From contig CAMAUZ010000066.1 of assembly GCA_945861535.1 (NCBI GenBank), forward strand, positions 1-47,429: 47,429 nucleotides of DNA, in the 5' to 3' direction. This DNA comes from Akkermansia muciniphila. GTDB lineage: Bacteria; Verrucomicrobiota; Verrucomicrobiia; Limisphaerales; BJHT01. Shown in pieces: positions 41,120 to 47,429 of this stretch; position 1 is the first letter of the stretch; each line of letters begins with the position of its first letter. The notes beneath the pieces were generated by a model that worked only from the letters and a program-made list of their open reading frames with translations, was not told the DNA's origin and ran no database searches. A program made the translations under genes and the position numbers.

Positions 41120-42025
41120 ATGTCCCACGTCGCTGACTTCCTCACGCCCGCCGAGCTGCAAAAGATCTCGAACCTGCAGGTCGTCGCGCGGCTCGTGGTC
41201 GAGGGGTTTTTCTCGGGGCTGCACAAGTCGCCGCACAAGGGCTTCAGCGTCGAGTTCGCGCAGCACCGGCAGTATGTGCAGGGCGACGAAATCCGCCGCC
41301 TCGACTGGAAGGTCTTCGCCAAGACCGACCGCTACTACATCCGCGAATACGAGGAGGAGACCAATCTCCGCACCACGCTGCTGCTCGATCTGAGCGGCTC
41401 GATGGCCTACGCCGGCGGCAATGGCAAGGGCCTCTCGAAGGCCCACTATGCCGCGCGCCTCGCCGCCGCCCTCGCCTATCTCATGCTGCAACAGCGCGAC
41501 AGCGTCGGCATGGTCACCTTCGACACCAAGGTGCGCCGCTACATCCCGCCGCGCTCGAGCGTGCCGCATTTGCAGACGATTCTCGACGAACTCCAGAAGG
41601 CGCAGCCGGGCGGCGAAACCGGTCTGGCCGGCGTTTTTCACGACCTCGTCCTGCGCATCCAACGGCGCGGGTTGCTCGTGATCCTCACCGACGGCTTCGG
41701 CGACGTGAAGGACCTGGTCGCCGCGCTCGCGCACTTCCGCTCGGCGCGCCACGAGGTTCTCCTGTTTCAAGTCCTCGACCGCGACGAGGCCGAGTTCCCC
41801 TTCAAGCAATGGACGCGCTTCGAATCGCTCGAGGAGGCCGACCGCCATCGCATGATCGACCCCTCGCAATTCCGCGCGGTGTATCTCGAAAATTTCCGCA
41901 AGTTCCAGGACGAACTCACCGCCGGCTGTCACCGCCACCGGATTGATCTCGTGACCATGTTCACCGACCAGCCCTACGCCGACGCGCTGGCGCAGTACCT
42001 CACCCGCCGGTTCGCGCGCGCATGA
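41120..42025 (+). CDS. DUF58 domain protein
   Basis: A 301-residue soluble protein of the DUF58 family. Diagnostic parts are the N-terminal [20 protein letters not shown] with [21 protein letters not shown], and a VWA-like domain with MIDAS motif [13 protein letters not shown] (DxSxS intact, about residue 92). DUF58 proteins usually act with a MoxR AAA+ ATPase and membrane VWA (Bat) proteins in envelope stress or protein maturation. Here the two downstream genes are the Bat-type proteins, but no moxR gene lies upstream; the preceding gene is an isochorismatase. The stop overlaps the next start by ATGA (42022-42025), so the pair is translationally coupled. Confidence 0.93.
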   Translation: MSHVADFLTPAELQKISNLQVVARLVVEGFFSGLHKSPHKGFSVEFAQHRQYVQGDEIRRLDWKVFAKTDRYYIREYEEETNLRTTLLLDLSGSMAYAGGNGKGLSKAHYAARLAAALAYLMLQQRDSVGMVTFDTKVRRYIPPRSSVPHLQTILDELQKAQPGGETGLAGVFHDLVLRIQRRGLLVILTDGFGDVKDLVAALAHFRSARHEVLLFQVLDRDEAEFPFKQWTRFESLEEADRHRMIDPSQFRAVYLENFRKFQDELTAGCHRHRIDLVTMFTDQPYADALAQYLTRRFARA

Positions 42026-44229
42026 CGTTTCTCAATTTCATCCTGCTCGGCGGCATCGGCGCGGCGACGATTCCGATCATCATCCACCTGCTCAACCGCA
42101 ACCGTTTCAAGATCGTGAAATGGGGCGCGATGCACCTGATCGACACGGCGTTCGTCGTCCACCAGCGCCGGCTGCAAATTGAAAACTGGCTGCTGCTCTT
42201 GCTCCGCTGCCTGATCCCGGCGCTGCTCGCGCTGAGCCTCGCGCGGCCCGTGCTCACGGGCGCGAGCCAGCTTTTCGGCGCGGCGAAAAGCTCGCTCGTG
42301 CTGCTGCTGGACAACAGCTACTCGATGGACTTCAGCGGCGGCGGCACCGCCAATTTCACCGAGGCCCGCGCCGATGCGACCAACATCCTCGCCAGCATCG
42401 GCCGCGGTTCCGACGCGTCGGTCCTGCTGATGGCGGGCGGCGTCACGCCCCTGCTGCCCGCGCCCTCGTCCGACCTCGACCAACTGCAAAAGCTGCTCAA
42501 AGACGTCGATGCCGGCTACGGCGCGGCCAACGTGCCCGAGTCCCTCGAGACCGCCGCCGCGTTGCTCGAGAAAATGAACAACCCCTACCGCGAGCTGATC
42601 GTCGTGAGCGATTTCCAGCGCGTGAGTTGGTCGGAGAACGACTCGCCCGCCCGCGCCCGCATCGCGAAACTGCTGCACGCGCAAAAGCCCGAGCCGCGCC
42701 TCACCTTCATCCACGCCGGCGCCGAGGGCACCGACAACGTCGCCGTCGAGTCGCTTGATTATTCGCGGCTCGTGTTCGGCGTCGGCCAGACCATGCAACT
42801 GCACGCCACGGTTCGAAATTACGGCGAGCGCACCTATCCCGAGCTGCGGGTGGAATTCCGCGTCGATGGCACCAACCGCACCGTGTCGCAGATCAACCTC
42901 GGCGTCCGCGAGCAGCAGAAGGTGCTGTTCACGCATGTCTTCGAGTCCCCCGGCTCGCACGTCCTCGAGATCCGCGTGGATGCCGACGCGCTTCAGGCCG
43001 ACAATTATCTCCAGGCCTCCGTGCCCGTCTGGGACCGCGTCCCCGTGCTCATCCTCAACGGCGATCCCAATCCCGAGGTGCTGCGGAGCGAGACGGATTT
43101 CCTCGAAATCTCCCTCCAGCCCTACGCCAAAACCAAGGCCGACCTCACCGACCTCATCACGACGCGCGTGATTTTGCCGGCGCAGTTCAACGCCGAGTCG
43201 CTGGCGCAAACCCGCGTCGTCGTGCTCGCCAACGTGAGCCATCTCACCGACCAGCAGGTTCACTGGCTCAACGAATATGTGCGCGACGGCGGCGGCCTGC
43301 TGCTCTTCGGCGGCGACCGCGTGCGACCCGATTGGTACAATCAATCCCTCGCCGCGCCGGGCCTGCTGCCGCTCCCGATCAACGCGCTGGCCGGCTCGCT
43401 CGATCCCGCCGTGCCGGGCGCGAAAATTGTCGGCGAGCATTACTCCCACGCCGCGCTGGAGATGTTCAACGATCCGCGCAACGGCTCGCTCGCCGACGCC
43501 GAGATCAAGCAGTGGTTCAAGCTCAAGGAGACGCGCCCCGGTCGCGAGTCCGCGGTGAGCGTGCTGGCGCAACTCACCAGCGGCGACCCGTTTCTGGTCG
43601 AGAAAAAACACGGCGAAGGCCGCGTGATCCAGTGCGCCACCGCGTGCGACGCCGACTGGGGAAATCTCCCGCTGCGCTCGGCCTACCTGCCGCTCATGCA
43701 GCGCATCGTCACCTATCTGGCCTCGACCGTTTTCCCGCCGCGCAACGTCGAGGTCGGCAAGCCGCTGACCGCGTTCCTCCCGCGCCTCGAGGCCGGGCGC
43801 AAGGCCTACCTGACCGATCCCGCCGGCCAGAAGCACGAGCTGACCGTGACCGCCAAAGGCTCGCGCAGCATGGTCGAATTCACCCGCACCCAGCGCCCCG
43901 GCCTCTACGTCCTGAACCCGCCGGACGGCACCACGATTCACTTCGTCGTTAGCACCTCCCGCCTCGAATCCGACCTCGAACAACTCAAGGAAACCGAGCA
44001 ACAGGCTCTCGCCAAAGGCATGGGTGCGGAAATGGCGAAATCGTGGAAAGACTGGAAAGTGCTTGATCGCAAGCGCCGCTTCGGCACCGAACTGTGGCGT
44101 CCGCTGCTCTGGACCGTCCTCGCCTTGCTCCTCGGCGAACTGCTGTTGCAACAATGGATCACGCGCCCGCCGGCCCGCGCCAAAAGCGCCGCGCAGCGGG
44201 CGGTGGAAACGAAGACCCGCAGTGGGTAG
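42022..44229 (+). CDS. BatA-like VWA membrane protein
   Basis: A 735-residue protein. The N-terminal BatA signature is [20 protein letters not shown] followed by [16 protein letters not shown], with a second hydrophobic helix ([19 protein letters not shown]). A VWA domain has MIDAS motif [14 protein letters not shown] (DxSxS intact, about residue 97). The central region contains CARDB-like beta-sandwich sequence ([20 protein letters not shown]). Then follows a class I glutamine amidotransferase-like fold ([20 protein letters not shown] and [20 protein letters not shown]), and a C-terminal membrane helix ([19 protein letters not shown]). The TAG stop lies within the family A palindromic element, so the original C-terminus may have been different. 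Confidence 0.92.
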   Translation: MTFLNFILLGGIGAATIPIIIHLLNRNRFKIVKWGAMHLIDTAFVVHQRRLQIENWLLLLLRCLIPALLALSLARPVLTGASQLFGAAKSSLVLLLDNSYSMDFSGGGTANFTEARADATNILASIGRGSDASVLLMAGGVTPLLPAPSSDLDQLQKLLKDVDAGYGAANVPESLETAAALLEKMNNPYRELIVVSDFQRVSWSENDSPARARIAKLLHAQKPEPRLTFIHAGAEGTDNVAVESLDYSRLVFGVGQTMQLHATVRNYGERTYPELRVEFRVDGTNRTVSQINLGVREQQKVLFTHVFESPGSHVLEIRVDADALQADNYLQASVPVWDRVPVLILNGDPNPEVLRSETDFLEISLQPYAKTKADLTDLITTRVILPAQFNAESLAQTRVVVLANVSHLTDQQVHWLNEYVRDGGGLLLFGGDRVRPDWYNQSLAAPGLLPLPINALAGSLDPAVPGAKIVGEHYSHAALEMFNDPRNGSLADAEIKQWFKLKETRPGRESAVSVLAQLTSGDPFLVEKKHGEGRVIQCATACDADWGNLPLRSAYLPLMQRIVTYLASTVFPPRNVEVGKPLTAFLPRLEAGRKAYLTDPAGQKHELTVTAKGSRSMVEFTRTQRPGLYVLNPPDGTTIHFVVSTSRLESDLEQLKETEQQALAKGMGAEMAKSWKDWKVLDRKRRFGTELWRPLLWTVLALLLGELLLQQWITRPPARAKSAAQRAVETKTRSG

Positions 44230-44303
44230 GGCGCGTCTGTCCCCAGCGCGCCGCCGCGACGTTCGTACGGTTCTGCGGCGCGCTGAGGACAGACGCGCCC
44301 TAC
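44226..44303. repeat. Interspersed palindromic element, family A copy 3
   Basis: GTAGGGCGCGTCTGTCCCCA at the left end pairs with the sequence ending GACAGACGCGCCCTAC at 44303, with one mismatch in 25. Its centre reads as the reverse complement of copies 1 and 2, so it is inserted in the opposite orientation. Its first bases provide the TAG stop of the BatA-like gene. A TTTGCGCCTCTTTGCGTTCT segment, itself repeat-like, follows at about 44357. Confidence 0.92.
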
Positions 44304-44476
44304 CATCGTCCTCGGATTTGCCGAGCGTCGGGCCAATATCGGACACTCTCCCCTTTTTGCGCCTCTTTGCGTTCTTTGCGGCCATTTCCCCGCCCGCCGC
44401 AAATTTTACACTGCGACTCGCGCGCGGGTCCCGCTAGGCTCCGCGCCGAACTCCGCCCGCGGCGCCCGGCGCGCCG

Positions 44477-47245
44477 GTGCGGCGGCCGCTTTTTTTGACG
44501 GAACTGCATTTCATCGGTGACTGGAAGTTGGCGACGGGGCTGGCGCTCGGGCTGGCTCTGGCGGTCGTCGCGTATCTCCTGTACTCGCGCGAACTGCGCG
44601 ACCGCCGCGGCTTTCTCCGCTGGTTTCTTCCCAGCCTCCGTGCGTTCACCGTGCTCGTGGTCGTGCTCACGCTCACCGGTCCCGTGCTGCATCACCGCCA
44701 GACCGTCGGGGAACTGGCGCGGATCATCCTGCTCGTGGACGGCTCGGGCAGCCTCGATGTCACCGATGAACAAATGGATCTGCCGCGCAAAATGCTCTGC
44801 GCGCAATCGCTGGGCTGGCTGCCCGCGGGCAATTTCGATGTCTCGCTCAAGCCCGTCGCCGCCGGCCTCGCGCGGGCGCAGAACATCGCGACCGCCGCCC
44901 AGCTCGGCGACGCACGGACGGCGGTGGATGAATTCCGCGACGCCCTGCGCGAGACGCTCGTGGCGTGGGAAAAAATCCCGGCCGCGACCTGGCCCGAGGC
45001 GAAGGACAAGCTCGAGCCCTTCCGCACCGACCTGCTCCAGCCGGCGACGCGCCTCGCCGCCACGCGCGCCGCCAACGTGCGCAAGGCCCAGGCCGAGCTG
45101 GCCACCCTCGCGCGCGTCGCCGCGGAATGGGAACGCGAGGTGAATGCCGCCTTCACGGCCCTGCTCGGAAAATCGTTTCCCGCCGAGGACGCCAAGATGG
45201 TTTCCGTGGTCGAGAAGTTCGACAAATCGCGGCGCTGGCAGCGGCTGGAAACGCTGTTGTTGCAGGGCAAGGAGCCGCTGCTCGGACGGCTGGCGGCGCA
45301 GCACAATGTCGAATTGCAATCGCTCGCCGGCAGCAAGAGCCAGATGCTCTGGTGGCCCGGCGGCGGCAAGGCGGACCCGGCCGGCAACAAGACTCCCACC
45401 GCGTTTCCGAATTACGCCGCGACCAACGCCACCACCGATCTCGGCGGCCCGGTCGCGGAGGTCGTCGAGCAGGGCAACACCAAGCAGCGCATCGCCGTGG
45501 TGCTCTTTTCCGACGGCCAACACAATGCGGGTTCGTCGCCGCTCGAGGTCGCCAAGATGCTCGGCCAGCGCGGCATTCCGCTGCACACCGTCGGCGTGGG
45601 CGCGACGCAGCCGCCGCGCGATCTGGCCGTCCTCGACGTGAAGGCGCCCGACACCGTGCCCGCCGACGCGCAACTGCGGGGCGAAGTGATGCTGCGCGAC
45701 GACCTGCCGCCGGGCGAACCCTTCACGCTGCGCATCGCCGCGGGCGGCAAGACGCTGTGGGAAAAATCGCTCACCACCGAACAGCGCTCGCAGCGCTCGG
45801 TGCCGTTTGATTTTTCCATCAAGGATTTCGTGGAGGCGGAGATGAAGGCGAAGGATCGCGACCTGCAATACGCCAGCCTCGGCCTCGCGCTCGAGGTGTC
45901 CGTGCCCGTGCTGCCGGGCGAAAAAAACACGAACAACAACACCCGCGTTTTCCGCCTGAACGCGATGACGCAGAAGCCGAAGGTGCTGCTGCTCGACGGC
46001 CGGCCGCGCTGGGAATTTCGCTACCTGCGCAATCTCTTCGAGCGCGACGAGCGCTGGGAGGTCAACGCCCTGCTCGCCGGCGCGGGCGGCGAGGCCAAGC
46101 CGTGGTCGCGCGGGCCGCGGGCCGGGCAGTTTCCCGGCAATCGCGAGGCGCTCTTTTCGTATCACCTGATCGTGTTCGGTGACGTGCCGCCGGGGCAGAT
46201 CCGCGGCCCCGAGCTGGACTGGATCCGCGAGTTCGTCGAGCGCCGCGGCGGCGGGATCATCTTCGTGGACGGCCGGCAGGAGCAGCTCTCGAGCTACGCC
46301 GAGAGCGAGCTGGGGCCGCTGTTTCCGGTGTCGTGGAAAGGCCCCGCGCTCGAGGGCACGGCCGTCCGGTGGCGATTCAAGGCCGTGGGCGCCGCGCAGG
46401 CGCCCCTCTCGCTGGTGGCCGGCTCGCAGCAGAACGCCGAAATCTGGGGCGTGCTGCCCGGCCCGCAACGCGTCGCGCCCGCGCAGGCGTTGCCCGCCAC
46501 CGAGGTGCTGCTCGAGGCGGTGCTGGGCGAGCGCAGCGTGCCCGCGCTGGTGTATCGCCGCTTCGGCGCGGGCCGCGTGCTGTATGCCGGCTCCGATGAA
46601 TCGTGGCGCTGGCGTTACAACGTCGGCGACCTGTATCACACGCGGTTTTGGAACCAGGTCTCGAAGTGGATGATGGAGGCGCCGTTTCCCGTGCAGGACA
46701 AATTCGTCTCGCTCGACTCCGGCCCGCCCGCGTATCAGCCCGGCGAGACGGCCGAGATTCGCGTCCGCGTGCGCGACGAGGAGGGCAAGTCCATGCTCCA
46801 GGCCAAGGCCGTGGCGCTCATCTATCGCGACGGCCAGAAGATGGGCGAACTGCCGCTGGCGGCCGACGACAGCAACGGCGGCACCTATCGCGCCCGCACC
46901 ATGCCGCTGACGCCGGGACAATACGAAATCCGCGTCAAGGTCGAGGGGCTGCTCGAGGCGGAGATGAAAGCGCGCACGCAGTTCACGGTGGCGGCGCAGA
47001 CCGGCGGCGAACTCGGCGCGCTCCACTGCGACGAGCGCCTGCTGCGCCAGATGGCCTTTCATTCCGGCGGCACCTATTTCCGCGAAGAAGAAACCGCGGC
47101 CCTCGCCGACCTCCTCAAGCCGCTCAGCGACGGCCGCGTGATCGAGACCGAAACCGTGCTCTGGCAGAGCTACTGGTGGTTCGTCCCCATCGCGCTGCTG
47201 CTCACGCTCGAGTGGATTGTGCGCAAGCGGGCGGGGATGGTCTAG
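44477..47245 (+). CDS. Large VWA membrane protein with amidotransferase-like fold
   Basis: A 922-residue membrane protein starting at GTG 44477 (MRRPLFLTELHFIGDWKLAT). Two N-terminal helices (LATGLALGLALAVVAYLLYS and FLPSLRAFTVLVVVLTLTGP) precede a VWA domain with IILLVDGSGSLDVTDEQMD (MIDAS DxSxS intact) and VVLFSDGQHNAGSSPLEVAK. A region with FTLRIAAGGKTLWEKSL is beta-rich. The glutamine amidotransferase-like domain covers KVLLLDGRPRWEFRYLRNLF to FGDVPPGQIRGPELDWIREF and GAGRVLYAGSDESWRWRYNV. A C-terminal helix (WWFVPIALLLTLEWIVRKRA) ends the protein. This layout is the usual third member of a DUF58-BatA-VWA cluster, about 250 bp downstream of BatA because a repeat lies between. Mutual assembly in the inner membrane is likely. 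Confidence 0.9.
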   Translation: MRRPLFLTELHFIGDWKLATGLALGLALAVVAYLLYSRELRDRRGFLRWFLPSLRAFTVLVVVLTLTGPVLHHRQTVGELARIILLVDGSGSLDVTDEQMDLPRKMLCAQSLGWLPAGNFDVSLKPVAAGLARAQNIATAAQLGDARTAVDEFRDALRETLVAWEKIPAATWPEAKDKLEPFRTDLLQPATRLAATRAANVRKAQAELATLARVAAEWEREVNAAFTALLGKSFPAEDAKMVSVVEKFDKSRRWQRLETLLLQGKEPLLGRLAAQHNVELQSLAGSKSQMLWWPGGGKADPAGNKTPTAFPNYAATNATTDLGGPVAEVVEQGNTKQRIAVVLFSDGQHNAGSSPLEVAKMLGQRGIPLHTVGVGATQPPRDLAVLDVKAPDTVPADAQLRGEVMLRDDLPPGEPFTLRIAAGGKTLWEKSLTTEQRSQRSVPFDFSIKDFVEAEMKAKDRDLQYASLGLALEVSVPVLPGEKNTNNNTRVFRLNAMTQKPKVLLLDGRPRWEFRYLRNLFERDERWEVNALLAGAGGEAKPWSRGPRAGQFPGNREALFSYHLIVFGDVPPGQIRGPELDWIREFVERRGGGIIFVDGRQEQLSSYAESELGPLFPVSWKGPALEGTAVRWRFKAVGAAQAPLSLVAGSQQNAEIWGVLPGPQRVAPAQALPATEVLLEAVLGERSVPALVYRRFGAGRVLYAGSDESWRWRYNVGDLYHTRFWNQVSKWMMEAPFPVQDKFVSLDSGPPAYQPGETAEIRVRVRDEEGKSMLQAKAVALIYRDGQKMGELPLAADDSNGGTYRARTMPLTPGQYEIRVKVEGLLEAEMKARTQFTVAAQTGGELGALHCDERLLRQMAFHSGGTYFREEETAALADLLKPLSDGRVIETETVLWQSYWWFVPIALLLTLEWIVRKRAGMV

Positions 47246-47256
47246 GCGGGGAGGGG

Positions 47257-47290
47257 GAAAGTAATTAGTGATTAGTGATTAGTAATTAGT
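47257..47290. repeat. ATTAGTG-type short tandem repeat
   Basis: Four or five imperfect units of TTAGTGA/TTAGTAA follow the stop of the VWA gene (AATTAGTGATTAGTGATTAG then TAATTAGTGA). It is AT-rich against a GC-rich background and is direct rather than inverted. Confidence 0.85.
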
Positions 47291-47429
47291 GACGGGCCGA
47301 CATGGATTCATCGGCCTGTAAACATTGGTCTCGGCGGCTCTCTGCGGGTGCGAATGTGGAATCATTTCGCGCGACTTTCCTGGTGTTTGCGCAGAATCCC
47401 CCCCAACATTCGCCCCGCCATCACCCTAT
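47291..47429. other. Terminal region without recognisable gene
   Basis: The last 139 bases contain no ORF with family character on either strand. They may be the upstream region of a gene beyond the window. Confidence 0.5.

Noticed and set aside
41974-47062. Two long minus-strand open frames (803 and 920 codons) opposite the BatA/VWA genes
   Set aside because: High GC leaves antisense frames open. The plus-strand proteins have BatA and VWA motifs and the antisense products do not.
47257-47290. Possible CRISPR-like direct repeat
   Set aside because: Units are only about seven bases, without spacers, and no cas gene is near.
1-47429. tRNA or rRNA genes
   Set aside because: No cloverleaf with a GGTTCGAATCC-like T arm and a matching acceptor stem was found on either strand by eye.

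Overview
The window looks like a chromosomal segment of a GC-rich bacterium, most likely of the phylum Verrucomicrobiota (PVC superphylum). This is inference from gene content. It has a SdhC-SdhA-SdhB set with a single five-helix cytochrome b subunit, a pseudopilin ending in the H-x-DG style tail common in Planctomycetes and Verrucomicrobia, an azurin/c-type cytochrome fusion with the 'heme-binding domain' of those phyla, a DUF362 protein, a DUF58/BatA/VWA cluster, and a degenerate RHS-repeat gene. Most start codons lack a clear Shine-Dalgarno sequence. No tRNA, rRNA or CRISPR array was seen.

Layout. 1-1548: a DUF362 protein (cut by the window edge and carrying a 30-bp tandem repeat) and an acyl carrier protein. 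1852-6599, minus strand: HAD phosphatase, then sdhC-sdhA-sdhB, with a small ORF overlapping the end of sdhB. 7275-8474: polysaccharide export protein with a Pro-rich spacer and a good terminator. 8763-10676, minus: Hsp70 homologue. 11332-15063: unknown secreted protein, pdxJ and acpS, the last two separated by about 0.9 kb of nested inverted repeats. 15487-18258, minus: glnD. 18542-20691: ECF sigma factor, anti-sigma-like protein and DUF3106 protein. 20692-24288: a decay zone with palindromes, a frameshifted RHS gene, an antisense group II intron without an ORF, and a 41-codon tyrA stub. 24289-26311: a second ECF sigma cassette. 26596-32179: CsgG-like protein, a 1410-residue CsgG-like/propeller/EF-hand protein and a remnant of a paralogue. 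32446-34395: copper/heme fusion protein. 34799-36243: pseudopilin and AlkA-type glycosylase. 36532-38874: NifS-like protein and Mrp ATPase. 38949-41024: glycine-zipper lipoprotein and an isochorismatase-family hydrolase. 41120-47245: DUF58 protein, BatA-like protein and a large VWA membrane protein.

How it fits together. Housekeeping functions are respiration (Sdh), cofactor synthesis (PdxJ, AcpS), nitrogen signalling (GlnD) and Fe-S trafficking (NifS-like plus Mrp). They are interleaved with envelope functions (polysaccharide export, CsgG-like proteins, pseudopilin, BatA/VWA) and two envelope-sensing sigma cassettes.

The most unusual property is between the genes. At least eight families of interspersed inverted repeats occupy most gaps. 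They supply stop codons to neighbouring ORFs, extend ORFs at their 5' ends, and in one case sit inside the coding region of a signal-bearing protein. Other leads are the NifS-like protein with Arg in place of the PLP lysine, next to an Mrp protein without its CxxC, and the small ORF-less group II intron.
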